Shown here in pieces: positions 52,669 to 61,622 of a stretch of DNA of 64,000 bases. How positions within the stretch are numbered: position 1 is the first letter of the stretch; each line of letters opens with the position of its first letter. Source of the DNA: Clostridiales bacterium (GTDB lineage Bacteria > Bacillota > Clostridia > Oscillospirales > CAG-272); assembly GCA_012840355.1 (NCBI GenBank), contig DULN01000006.1, forward strand, positions 131,514 to 195,513, written 5' to 3'. Made by a program: the position numbers and the translations under genes. The notes under the pieces were generated by a model that saw nothing but the letters and a program-made list of their open reading frames with translations, was not told the origin of the DNA and did no database searches.

Positions 52669-55305
52669 ATGGCGGAAATCATTGGTGCTGCCAAATATCC
52701 TGTAGTTGACAGCGTTGAGAGCCTGGCGGCACGGCTAGAGCAGGTACGCGCCGCGCAGCGCGTGTTCGCGACTTTTACCCAAGAACAGGTTGACAAAATT
52801 TTCAAAGCGGCGGCAATGGCGGCAAATAAAGCCCGCATACCGCTTGCGAAGCTTGCGGTCGAAGAGACCGGCATGGGCGTAGTCGAAGACAAAGTCATAA
52901 AAAACCATTACGCTTCCGAGTATATCTACAATGCATATAAAGACGTAAAGACTTGCGGCGTAATCGAAGAGGACGCCTCATATGGCATAAAAAAGATTGC
53001 CGAGCCGGTTGGTGTCATCGCGGCGGTTATACCGACCACAAACCCAACCTCGACGGCGATTTTCAAAACACTTATTGCGCTTAAAACCCGCAACGGCATA
53101 ATACTAAGCCCGCATCCGAGGGCGAAGCGCTGCACAATCGAGGCGGCACGCATAGTGCTCGAGGCGGCTGTCGCGGCTGGTGCACCCGAGGATATAATCG
53201 GCTGGATAGACGTGCCGAATGTTGAGTTGACAAACTATATCATGAGAGAAGCCGACCTGATACTTGCGACGGGTGGACCCGGCATGGTGCGCGCGGCGTA
53301 CTCGTCCGGCAAGCCCGCGATAGGCGTCGGGCCCGGCAACGTACCCGCGATTATAGACGAGTCGGCTGACATCGTGCTTGCCGTAAGCTCGATAATCCAC
53401 TCCAAGACATTCGACAACGGCATGATATGCGCCTCCGAGCAGGCGGTCATCGTTCCCGAAAAAATATACGACGCGGTCAAAGACGAGTTCGCTTACCGCG
53501 GCTGCTATTTCCTCTCACCTGAGGAAACCGAGAAAGTACGCAAAACAATAATCATAAACGGCGCGATTAATGCCAAAATCGTCGGGCAGAAAGCTGCGAC
53601 TATCGCCGAAATGGCGGGCATTACGGTCCCGGCGAACACAAAGATTCTCATCGGCGAGGTCGAGAGCGTCGAGCTTACCGAAGAGTTCTCGCATGAGAAG
53701 CTGTCGCCGGTTCTTGCGATGTACCGCGCCAAAGACATCGATGAAGCGTTTGAGAAAGCGGCGCGGCTGATTGAGGACGGCGGCCTCGGCCATACGGCCG
53801 CGATATACCTTGACCCGGTCAAGGCAAAAGACACGCTTGAGAAGTTCACTCAGCGCATGAAGACCTGCCGCATATTGGTCAACACTCCTTCCTCGCACGG
53901 CGGCATAGGCGACCTTTACAACTTCAAGCTTGCGCCTTCGCTTACGCTCGGCTGCGGGAGCTGGGGCGGCAACTCGGTTTCCGACAACGTCGGCGTAAAG
54001 CACCTTCTGAACATCAAGACCGTCGCCGAGAGGAGAGAGAACATGCTTTGGTTCCGCGCGCCCGAAAAAGTTTACTTCAAGAGGGGCTGCCTGCCTGTCG
54101 CGCTCGCCGAGCTGGGCACGATGGGCAAAAAGAAAGCGTTTATCGTCACCGACAAGTTCCTTTACTCAAATGGCTACACAAAGCCGGTCGAAGAGAAACT
54201 CGACGAGATGGGCATAACGCACACCACGTTCTACGACGTCGAGCCCGACCCGAGCCTTGCATCCGCGCGCGAGGGCGCAAAACAGATGCTCGCATTCGAG
54301 CCTGACGTAATAATAGCCGTCGGCGGCGGCTCGGCGATGGACGCGGCGAAAATCATGTGGGTGCTTTACGAGCATCCCGAAGCCGACTTCCACGATATGG
54401 CGATGCGCTTTATGGACATCCGCAAGCGCACATACACCTTCCCGAAGATGGGCGAGAGGGCGTATTTCGTCGCTATACCGACCACTGCGGGCACAGGTTC
54501 TGAGGTAACGCCGTTTGCGGTTATCACCGACGAGTCGACCGGCATCAAATACCCGCTTGCCGACTACGAGCTTTTGCCGGATATGGCGATTGTCGACGCC
54601 GACCTGATGATGAACGCGCCGCGCAGCCTCACGGCAGCGTCGGGTATCGACGCGCTGACGCATGCGCTTGAGGCATACGCCTCGATTATGGCGACCGACT
54701 ATACCGACGGGCTTGCGCTGCGCGCTTTGCAGCTGATATTTGCCTACCTGCCGCGCGCGTATGAGCATGGCGCAAACGACCCCGTCGCGCGCGAGAAGAT
54801 GGCGAACGCCGCGACAATCGCGGGCATGGCGTTTGCGAACGCCTTCCTCGGCATCTGCCACTCGATGGCGCATAAGCTTGGCGCATTCTTCCACCTGCCG
54901 CACGGCATTGCGAACGCGCTGCTTATCACCCACGTGATGCGCTTCAACGCGGCTGAAGCACCCGAAAAGATGGGCACGTTCCCGCAGTACGCATACCCGC
55001 ACGCGCTCGCGCGATATGCCGAAATAGCCGACGCGCTGGGCATTGAGGGCGATACCGACGAGGCGAAGCTCGAGGCGCTCATCGCAAAGATTGAAGAGCT
55101 GAAAGCAAAAGTAGGCATAAAGCCCACAATCCGCGACTATGTGCCGGATGAGGCAGGGTTTTTAGCAAAGCTCGACGAGATGACCGAGCAGGCGTTCGAC
55201 GACCAGTGCACAGGCGCAAACCCGCGCTACCCGCTGATGAGCGAGATTAAAGAGATTTATAAGAACGCTTATTACGGCACGGCGGCAAAAGAGAAGGAGG
55301 AATAA
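52669..55305 (+). CDS. adhE: Bifunctional acetaldehyde-CoA/alcohol dehydrogenase AdhE
   Basis: 878 residues, full length. The N-terminal half reduces acetyl-CoA to acetaldehyde ([19 protein letters not shown]; catalytic Cys in [11 protein letters not shown]). The C-terminal iron-dependent half makes ethanol ([30 protein letters not shown], iron ligands around [12 protein letters not shown] and [17 protein letters not shown]). It consumes two NADH per acetyl-CoA. Strong GGGGGG ribosome site. A phosphotransferase gene starts 3 nt after its stop, so the two are cotranscribed. Confidence 0.98.
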   Translation: MAEIIGAAKYPVVDSVESLAARLEQVRAAQRVFATFTQEQVDKIFKAAAMAANKARIPLAKLAVEETGMGVVEDKVIKNHYASEYIYNAYKDVKTCGVIEEDASYGIKKIAEPVGVIAAVIPTTNPTSTAIFKTLIALKTRNGIILSPHPRAKRCTIEAARIVLEAAVAAGAPEDIIGWIDVPNVELTNYIMREADLILATGGPGMVRAAYSSGKPAIGVGPGNVPAIIDESADIVLAVSSIIHSKTFDNGMICASEQAVIVPEKIYDAVKDEFAYRGCYFLSPEETEKVRKTIIINGAINAKIVGQKAATIAEMAGITVPANTKILIGEVESVELTEEFSHEKLSPVLAMYRAKDIDEAFEKAARLIEDGGLGHTAAIYLDPVKAKDTLEKFTQRMKTCRILVNTPSSHGGIGDLYNFKLAPSLTLGCGSWGGNSVSDNVGVKHLLNIKTVAERRENMLWFRAPEKVYFKRGCLPVALAELGTMGKKKAFIVTDKFLYSNGYTKPVEEKLDEMGITHTTFYDVEPDPSLASAREGAKQMLAFEPDVIIAVGGGSAMDAAKIMWVLYEHPEADFHDMAMRFMDIRKRTYTFPKMGERAYFVAIPTTAGTGSEVTPFAVITDESTGIKYPLADYELLPDMAIVDADLMMNAPRSLTAASGIDALTHALEAYASIMATDYTDGLALRALQLIFAYLPRAYEHGANDPVAREKMANAATIAGMAFANAFLGICHSMAHKLGAFFHLPHGIANALLITHVMRFNAAEAPEKMGTFPQYAYPHALARYAEIADALGIEGDTDEAKLEALIAKIEELKAKVGIKPTIRDYVPDEAGFLAKLDEMTEQAFDDQCTGANPRYPLMSEIKEIYKNAYYGTAAKEKEE

Positions 55306-55308
55306 GCG

Positions 55309-56064
55309 ATGGGCATTCGCGCAGACAAAATCATAGCGGTAAGGACCACAAAAATCGTTTACCGCGACGGCGACACGGTACTAAAAGTTTTTAACTCCGA
55401 CTACTCCAAAGCCGACGTGCTGAACGAAGCGCTAAATCAGGCGCGCGTAGAGGAGACGGGTCTGAACATCCCGCGCGTGCTTGAGGTGTTCAAACCTGAG
55501 GGCAAGTGGGCAATTAGGTTCGACTATATCGAAGGCAAAACGCTCGCGCAGCTGATGGAAGAAAACCCTGATAAGAAAGACGAGTACTTAAATTTGCTAG
55601 TCGACCTTCAGATGCAGGTGCACTCCAAAAAAGTCCCGATGCTCAGCAAGCTCAAAGAGAAGATGCACCGTAAAATCGACATGACGACTCTTGACCCGAC
55701 GACCAAATACGAGCTGAAGACACGGCTCGAAGGCATGCCGACGCACGACAAGCTCTGCCACGGCGACTTTAACCCTTCAAACATTATTATAAGGCCGGAC
55801 GGCGTGCCGTTTATAATCGACTGGTCGCATGCGACGCAGGGTAACGCTTCTGCCGACGTGGCGCGCACATATCTGCTCTTTTGGCTTGCTGGCGACATCG
55901 CCGGAGCGAACAAATACCTTGAGCTGTTCTGTGAAAAGAGCAACACCGACCCGCGCTATGTGCAAAAATGGCTGCCTATCGTCGCCGCATCGCAGTCGGT
56001 CAAAGGGCGGCCCCAGGAGCGGGAAATCCTGCTCCGCTGGGCAAGCGTTGTGGAGTATGAATAA
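55309..56064 (+). CDS. APH-family small-molecule phosphotransferase-like protein
   Basis: 251 residues. Kinase-like fold of the aminoglycoside phosphotransferase superfamily: N-lobe TTKIVYRDGDTVLKVFN (possible ATP-site Lys), hinge IRFDYIEGKTLAQLM, catalytic loop LCHGDFNPSNIII (Asp and Asn) and metal-site IIDWSHA (Asp). Length fits. The substrate is unknown; resistance is unlikely from context. Its gene starts 3 nt after adhE with GGAGG before the ATG, and a mini-ferredoxin gene follows after 26 nt. Confidence 0.88.
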   Translation: MGIRADKIIAVRTTKIVYRDGDTVLKVFNSDYSKADVLNEALNQARVEETGLNIPRVLEVFKPEGKWAIRFDYIEGKTLAQLMEENPDKKDEYLNLLVDLQMQVHSKKVPMLSKLKEKMHRKIDMTTLDPTTKYELKTRLEGMPTHDKLCHGDFNPSNIIIRPDGVPFIIDWSHATQGNASADVARTYLLFWLAGDIAGANKYLELFCEKSNTDPRYVQKWLPIVAASQSVKGRPQEREILLRWASVVEYE

Positions 56065-56090
56065 AAGCCCCAAGCTATGGAGGATGAAAA

Positions 56091-56330
56091 ATGAAAGTCA
56101 CGGTATGCATCGGCAGCTCCTGCCATCTTAAAGGCTCGCGTCAAGTCGTCGAGCTGCTTCAGGAGTTTATAGAGCAGAATAACCTCAAAGAGAAAATCGA
56201 GCTTTCCGGCACGTTCTGCATGGGGAAGTGCAAGACCGGCGTCAACGTAATGGTCAATGGCGAGTCTTTTTCGGTGTCGCCCGAAACTGTGCGCGAGTTC
56301 TTCGAGAAGGAGATTAAAGCAAAGCTTTAA
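56091..56330 (+). CDS. Thioredoxin-like [2Fe-2S] mini-ferredoxin (copy 1)
   Basis: 79 residues. Pattern VCIGSSCHLKGS then GTFCMGKCKTGVNVMVNGE, giving four Cys spaced as in thioredoxin-like [2Fe-2S] domains of HoxE/NuoE C-termini. It probably ferries one electron to or from a hydrogenase subunit. GGAGG 7 nt before the ATG. A paralogue is encoded at 63316-63567, at the far end of the hydrogenase genes. Confidence 0.9.
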   Translation: MKVTVCIGSSCHLKGSRQVVELLQEFIEQNNLKEKIELSGTFCMGKCKTGVNVMVNGESFSVSPETVREFFEKEIKAKL

Positions 56331-56378
56331 CGGCTTCGGAGCCGCCCGACAAAGCTGCCCAAAAAGAGTGTGATTTAT

Positions 56379-58064
56379 ATGGCGGAATTTCTGAAGCTGA
56401 AGAAAACAAACTGTAAAAACTGTTATAAATGCATCAGGCACTGCCCTGTTAAATCCATAAGGTTTTCGGGTAACCAAGCGCATATAGTCGCGGACGAATG
56501 CATACTTTGCGGCCGGTGTTACGTGTTTTGCCCGCAAAACGCGAGGGAGATAGTCGACGAGATTGAGCTTACCGAGGTTTTGCTGGGCGGAGACCAGCCG
56601 GTTATCGCAAGCGTAGCGCCTTCGTTTAGGGCTTACTTTGAAGGCATAGGGTTTGAGGCGCTGAAAGATGCGCTGCTTAAGCTTGGCTTTGCCGGCGCCG
56701 AGGAGACCGCGCTCGGCGCGACGATGGTAAAGCGAGAGTATGAGCGGTTACTAAAAGAGGGCAGCCGCGACGTGATTATCACATCGTGCTGCCATACGGT
56801 GAATTTACTTATTGAGAAATATTTCCCGTCGCTGCTCGGCTGCCTTGCGCCCGTAAAGTCGCCGATGCAAGCGCACTGCGAGGATATAAAGCGCAGGGTG
56901 CCGGGCGCTGCTACGGTGTTCATAGGGCCGTGCCTCTCAAAAAAGGATGAGGCTTACTCCGCCTCACTAGATGCGGCGCTGACTTTCGACGAGCTGTCGA
57001 CGATGCTTGCAAGACAGGGGATAACGCTCGAAAAAAGCGCAAATAAAGGCGCGCAAGCCGGCGAGGGAAGAGCGAGGATGTTCCCGGTCGCGGGCGGTAT
57101 AATCGGCTCGATGACATACAAAAACCCCGACTTTACCTACTTAACAGTGGACGGCATTGATAACTGTATCGCCGTGCTGCGCGACCTTGAGTCGGGCGGG
57201 TTAAGCCGATGCTTTGTTGAGATGTCGTCTTGCACAGGCAGCTGCATCGGCGGCCCGATAATGGAAAAATACCGCAACCTGCCGGTAAGGCATTACTGCG
57301 CAGTCGTATCTTATGCGGGCGAGCGCGACTTTGATTTGCCGCAGCCCGACCCGTCGGCGCTTTATATCGAGCGCCTCGCGCGTGTGCCAAAGCGCGAGAC
57401 GCCCACCGAGGAAGAGATCGCCGAGATAATGCGAAAAATGGGAAAGCTTTCGCCGGCGAATATCCTCAACTGCGGCACCTGCGGGTACGACACGTGCCGG
57501 GAAAAAGCAATCGCAATCTGGCAAGGCAAGGCGGAAATTAGCATGTGCCTGCCGTACCTTATGGAAAAGTCTGAGCGGTTTTCAAACAACATACTCGACA
57601 ACACGCCTAACGGCATACTGGTCGTTAACGAGTCGCTCGAAGTGCAGGACATCAACCCCGCCGCGATGAGGATGCTCAACATCAGCCATAAATCAGATGT
57701 CCTCGGCGAGCCGGTCGTGAGAATAATGGACCCTTCGCCATTCCTCGACGCGCTTGAAGGAAAAAAGCCCGTTCAGGGAAAAATGTCGTATTTTGCCGAA
57801 TATGGTCGATACCTCGAGCAAACAATGGTTTACGACCGCACCTCAGGCTGCGTGATATTGCTTTTGAGGGACGTTACCGAGGAGGAAAAGGAGCGCGCCA
57901 AAAAAGCCGAGCTTTCAAGGCAAACGATTGAAACCGCCGACCGCGTGGTCGAGCGGCAGATGCGCATAGTGCAAGAGATAGCCTCGCTGCTCGGCGAGAC
58001 TGTCGCCGAAACGAAGATCGCGCTGACAAAGCTCAAGGAGTCGGTCAAGCATGACGGGCAGTGA
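56379..58064 (+). CDS. Sensory-type [FeFe]-hydrogenase with PAS domain (HydS-like)
   Basis: 561 residues. Two [4Fe-4S] sites (NCKNCYKCIRHCP, CILCGRCYVFCP) precede an H-cluster domain with altered signatures: L1 TSCCH in place of TSCCPxW, L2 GPCLSKKDE, L3 EMSSCTGSCIGGP. A further Fe-S domain (CGTCGYDTC ... MCLPYL) and a PAS domain (about 405-500, NGILVVNESLEVQDINPAAMRML) lead to a helical tail. Motif changes and PAS match group C/D sensory hydrogenases. ATG at 56379 preferred to GTG at 56370. Its end overlaps a phosphatase gene by 14 nt. Confidence 0.92.
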   Translation: MAEFLKLKKTNCKNCYKCIRHCPVKSIRFSGNQAHIVADECILCGRCYVFCPQNAREIVDEIELTEVLLGGDQPVIASVAPSFRAYFEGIGFEALKDALLKLGFAGAEETALGATMVKREYERLLKEGSRDVIITSCCHTVNLLIEKYFPSLLGCLAPVKSPMQAHCEDIKRRVPGAATVFIGPCLSKKDEAYSASLDAALTFDELSTMLARQGITLEKSANKGAQAGEGRARMFPVAGGIIGSMTYKNPDFTYLTVDGIDNCIAVLRDLESGGLSRCFVEMSSCTGSCIGGPIMEKYRNLPVRHYCAVVSYAGERDFDLPQPDPSALYIERLARVPKRETPTEEEIAEIMRKMGKLSPANILNCGTCGYDTCREKAIAIWQGKAEISMCLPYLMEKSERFSNNILDNTPNGILVVNESLEVQDINPAAMRMLNISHKSDVLGEPVVRIMDPSPFLDALEGKKPVQGKMSYFAEYGRYLEQTMVYDRTSGCVILLLRDVTEEEKERAKKAELSRQTIETADRVVERQMRIVQEIASLLGETVAETKIALTKLKESVKHDGQ

Positions 58065-59232
58065 CCTTTGCGCCGACATCGGCGCGTTGAGCATCAGCCA
58101 TTGGGGCGAGCAGCTTTGCGGCGACAGCGTCGAGGTTATCCAGCCCGAGGACGGCGACTCGACGGTGATAGTGTTGGCAGACGGGCTTGGCAGCGGCGTG
58201 AAAGCGAGCATCCTCTCGACGCTCACATCAAAGATTATCTCGACAATGCTCGCCGCTGGGATGAGGCTTGAGGACGCGGTCTCAACGATAATATCGACTC
58301 TGCCGGTCTGCTCGGTGCGCGGGATTGCGTACTCGACATTTACGATTATCCGCATCACCGGCGGGCGGCGCGCCGAGTTTATAATCTACGACAACCCGCG
58401 CGTCATAATGCTGCGCGGCGGCGATGAGTATAGGTTGCCGTTTTCGGCGCAGGAAATTCACGGCAAACGCATCATACGCTCCGAAACTGAGCTGTGCGAA
58501 GGCGATATAATCTTCGCCTTCACCGATGGGGTAGAACATGCCGGCGTCGGGCGCAGCTACAATTTCGGATGGAAACGCGAGGACATAATAGAGTTCATGA
58601 AGCCATTTAAAGGAGTGGGGTTTGCGGCAAAGACTTTGACGAAAATCCTGCTCGACGAAACCGAGCGGCTTTATGGCGGAAAGCCCGGCGACGACGCCAC
58701 GGTGTGCACGGTGCTCATCCGGCGCCGCGAGCCTGTGAACCTGCTCATCGGCCCGCCGTCGAACAGAGACGACTGCGGCAAAATGATGTCGCTGTTCTTT
58801 TCCAAAAAAGGCAAGCACATCGTATGCGGGGGAACAACCTCGACGATTGCCGCGGAGTACCTGGGCAAGCCGATTCGGACCAATCTCTTATATTTTGACC
58901 CCGAGATTCCGCCAACCGCCGAGATTGAAGGCGTCGACCTTGTCACCGAGGGCGTCATAACCGTCAGCCGCGTGCTTGAGTATGCGAAAAACTACCTTGG
59001 CGACAACTCGCTTTACTCGAAATGGAGCGTCGGTCAGGACGGAGCCTCGAAAATAGCGCGGATTCTCTTTGAAGAGGCGACCGACATAAACTTTTTCGTC
59101 GGCCGGGCGGTAAACCCCGCACATCAAAACCCAACGCTTCCTATTGGCTTTAGCATAAAGATGAAGCTCGTCGAAGAGCTTACCGAGTGCTTGACCAAAA
59201 TGGGCAAAAAGATAAAAGTAAACTATTTCTAA
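58051..59232 (+). CDS. SpoIIE/PP2C-type serine phosphatase with extra C-terminal domain
   Basis: 393 residues. The N-terminal PP2C-like domain (about 1-225) has CGDSVEV, VLADGLGSGVKAS and FTDGVEHAG, and PGDDATVCTVLI, which supply the metal-binding Asp residues. The region of about 165 residues beyond (HIVCGGTTSTIAAEYLG, VDLVTEGVITVSRVLEYAKNYL, GQDGASKIARILFEEATDINFFVGRAVNP) is not a domain I can name. Such phosphatases occur beside HydS genes, so dephosphorylation controlled by H2 is inferred. GGAG 10 nt before the ATG; 14-nt overlap with HydS. Confidence 0.9.
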   Translation: MTGSDLCADIGALSISHWGEQLCGDSVEVIQPEDGDSTVIVLADGLGSGVKASILSTLTSKIISTMLAAGMRLEDAVSTIISTLPVCSVRGIAYSTFTIIRITGGRRAEFIIYDNPRVIMLRGGDEYRLPFSAQEIHGKRIIRSETELCEGDIIFAFTDGVEHAGVGRSYNFGWKREDIIEFMKPFKGVGFAAKTLTKILLDETERLYGGKPGDDATVCTVLIRRREPVNLLIGPPSNRDDCGKMMSLFFSKKGKHIVCGGTTSTIAAEYLGKPIRTNLLYFDPEIPPTAEIEGVDLVTEGVITVSRVLEYAKNYLGDNSLYSKWSVGQDGASKIARILFEEATDINFFVGRAVNPAHQNPTLPIGFSIKMKLVEELTECLTKMGKKIKVNYF

Positions 59233-59243
59233 GAGGTAGAAGG

Positions 59244-59729
59244 ATGAAAAATAGCTTCGATTACGCGACCGTGGACGCGATACTAGAGGTCAACGGTTGC
59301 AGTCCCAAAGCGATAATCTCGATATTGCAGGATATCCAGGAGCACTATCACTACCTGCCGCGCGAGGTGTTCCCGTATCTTGCAAAAAAGCTGGGCATAA
59401 GCGAGGCTAAGGCTTACAGCGTCGCGACTTTTTATGAAAACTTCTCGCTTGAGCCCAAGGGCAAATATGTAATTCGCATTTGCGACGGTACCGCGTGCCA
59501 CGTTAGGCGCTCGATACCGATACTTGAAAAGATACGCTCCGAACTTGGCCTGACCGAGGGCAAGAAAACCACCGACGACCTTAACTTCACCGTCGAAACG
59601 GTGTCCTGCCTTGGCGCATGCGGCCTTGCGCCCGTTATAACGGTAAACGACAAAGTGTATGCCGCGATGACGCCCGATAAGGCAGCGGAGCTGATAAAAG
59701 AACTTAAGGAGGAAATCGACCGTGCGTAA
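59244..59729 (+). CDS. hydC: NADH-dependent [FeFe]-hydrogenase subunit HydC (NuoE-like)
   Basis: 161 residues. Thioredoxin-like [2Fe-2S] subunit: helical N-part (ISILQDIQEHYHYLPREVFPYLAKKLGISEAKAYSVATFYENFSLEPKGK), then CDGTACHVRRS and VSCLGACGLAP supplying four Cys. It passes electrons within the HydABC complex. ATG at 59244 with GAGG 7 nt upstream; earlier in-frame starts lie inside the phosphatase gene. GGAGG for hydB lies within its last codons. Confidence 0.95.
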   Translation: MKNSFDYATVDAILEVNGCSPKAIISILQDIQEHYHYLPREVFPYLAKKLGISEAKAYSVATFYENFSLEPKGKYVIRICDGTACHVRRSIPILEKIRSELGLTEGKKTTDDLNFTVETVSCLGACGLAPVITVNDKVYAAMTPDKAAELIKELKEEIDRA

Positions 59730-61602
59730 AAAACTAACAAGCAGGCAGGAGCTTCTTGCGCTGCGCAGCGAAGTAAAGGCGGCGCTCGACAGGCAAAAGA
59801 TAAAACTTCTCGTCTGCGCAGGAACCGGATGCGTAGCCGGCGGCTCGCTTTGCATCTATGAGCGCTTGTCGGAGCTGCTTGCTGAAAAAGGCCTGCCGTA
59901 TTCCGTCGAGCTGGAGGTTGAAGCGCACGACGAGACGGTTGGCATCAAAAAGTGTGGCTGCCATGGCTTTTGCGAGATGGGCCCGCTGCTCCGCATCGAG
60001 CCCCAAGGCTGGCTTTACACAAAGGTAAAGCTTGAGGATTGCGAAGAGATAATCGAGCGCACGGTCGAGCGCGGCGAGCTGATAGAGAGGCTCGCATACC
60101 GTAAAAACGGCGTGATTTACCCCCGCCAAGAGGATATCCCGTTTTATAAAAAGCAGACGCGCGTTGTGCTCGAGCACTGCGGCCGCATAGACGCCGAGTC
60201 TATCGAGGAGTACATAGCTCAAGACGGCTATACCGCATTTGAGCGCGTGCTGTTTGACATCGACGGCGACCAGGTTGTCAAAACCATAAAGGATTCCGGA
60301 CTTCGCGGGCGCGGCGGCGCGGGCTTCCCCGCCGGCATCAAGTGGGAGACGGTTCGCAATCTCGAAGCCGACCAGAAATATGTGCTCTGCAACGGCGACG
60401 AAGGCGACCCCGGCGCGTTTATGGACCGCAGCATTATGGAAGGCGACCCGCACCGCGTAATTGAAGGCATGATGATAGCAGCCGCGGCGGTCGGCGCAAC
60501 CGAAGGGTATATCTACGTCCGCGCCGAGTATCCGCTTGCGGTCACAAGGCTGCAGAGGGCTATCGAGCAGGCGAGGGAGCTTGGGCTGCTCGGCAAAAAC
60601 ATCCTCGGCTCGGGATTTGACTTTGACATCCACATCAACCGCGGCGCAGGCGCTTTTGTCTGCGGCGAGGAGACCGCGCTCATCGCCTCGATCGAAGGAG
60701 AACGCGGGTTCCCGCGGGTACGCCCGCCTCTGACAGTAATAAAAGGCCTTTTCGGCAAGCCGACGGTGCCTAATAACGTTGAGACATACGCCAACGTGCC
60801 TTCGATCATCAACCGCGGCGCCGAGTGGTTTTGTAGCCTCGGCAGCCCGGGCAACTCGGGCACAAAGGCATTTGCGCTTACCGGCAACATCGAGAACACT
60901 GGCCTTATCGAGGTCCCGATGGGCACGACGTTGCGCGAGATAATTTACGATATAGGCGGCGGCTGCCGCGGCGGCGCTGAGTTCAAAGCCGTGCAGATAG
61001 GCGGTCCTTCGGGCGGCTGCCTTACGCGCGAGCACCTCGATTTGCCGCTGGATTTCGACTCGCTAAAACAGGTCGGCGCGATAATCGGTTCGGGCGGACT
61101 GGTTGTCATGGACGAGCACACCTGCATGGTCGAGGTCGCGCGTTTCTTCATGAACTTCACACAGAACGAGTCGTGCGGCAAGTGCGTTCCCTGCCGCGAG
61201 GGGACAAAGCGCATGCTCGAGATACTCGAACGTATTGTCGAGGGCAAAGGCCAGCCTGAGGATATCGAGACTCTCGCCGAGCTGTCCGACATGATAATAA
61301 ACACCGCGCTATGCGGGCTTGGCAAGACTGCGCCCAACCCCGTGCGCAGCACGCTGCAGTATTTCCGCGAGGAGTACGAGGCGCATATTGCCGGCACCTG
61401 CCCGACCGGGAACTGCCAGAAGCTGAAGAAGATAAAGATAAACCCCGAAACATGCAAAGGCTGCACCAAGTGCGCAAAGGCCTGCCCCGTCGGCGCGATT
61501 ACCGGCAAAGTAAAGCAGCCGCACGAGATCGACCAGTCCAAGTGCATCAAGTGCGAAGCCTGCATCTCGGTGTGCCCGTTTAAGTCTATAGCGTCGGCAT
61601 GA
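59722..61602 (+). CDS. hydB: Electron-bifurcating [FeFe]-hydrogenase subunit HydB (NuoF-like)
   Basis: 626 residues. An N-terminal [2Fe-2S] thioredoxin-like domain (CAGTGCVAGGSL ... CGCHGFCEMGP) is followed by the NuoF core with FMN/NADH sites (GLRGRGGAGFPAGIKW, CNGDEGDPGAF, GAGAFVCGEETALIASIEG), the [4Fe-4S] ligands ESCGKCVPCREGT, and a C-terminal two-cluster ferredoxin (CKGCTKCAKACP, CIKCEACISVCP). This is the flavin subunit proposed to bifurcate NADH and ferredoxin electrons. GTG at 59722 overlaps hydC by 8 nt, with GGAGG 9 nt upstream. Confidence 0.97.
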   Translation: MRKKLTSRQELLALRSEVKAALDRQKIKLLVCAGTGCVAGGSLCIYERLSELLAEKGLPYSVELEVEAHDETVGIKKCGCHGFCEMGPLLRIEPQGWLYTKVKLEDCEEIIERTVERGELIERLAYRKNGVIYPRQEDIPFYKKQTRVVLEHCGRIDAESIEEYIAQDGYTAFERVLFDIDGDQVVKTIKDSGLRGRGGAGFPAGIKWETVRNLEADQKYVLCNGDEGDPGAFMDRSIMEGDPHRVIEGMMIAAAAVGATEGYIYVRAEYPLAVTRLQRAIEQARELGLLGKNILGSGFDFDIHINRGAGAFVCGEETALIASIEGERGFPRVRPPLTVIKGLFGKPTVPNNVETYANVPSIINRGAEWFCSLGSPGNSGTKAFALTGNIENTGLIEVPMGTTLREIIYDIGGGCRGGAEFKAVQIGGPSGGCLTREHLDLPLDFDSLKQVGAIIGSGGLVVMDEHTCMVEVARFFMNFTQNESCGKCVPCREGTKRMLEILERIVEGKGQPEDIETLAELSDMIINTALCGLGKTAPNPVRSTLQYFREEYEAHIAGTCPTGNCQKLKKIKINPETCKGCTKCAKACPVGAITGKVKQPHEIDQSKCIKCEACISVCPFKSIASA

Positions 61603-61622
61603 GAAAACAGAGAGGTATAGAG

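Noticed and set aside
54166-55002. 278-codon open frame on the minus strand
   Set aside because: Shadow of the adhE alcohol dehydrogenase domain; Arg/His-rich with no domain pattern.
55309-56064. Antibiotic resistance gene (aminoglycoside phosphotransferase)
   Set aside because: Only the superfamily fold is shared. The gene is coupled to adhE and lacks any mobile context.
59734-61035. 433-codon open frame on the minus strand
   Set aside because: Antisense to hydB, which has clear cluster and flavin motifs. The product is low-complexity Ala/Arg-rich and lacks family features.
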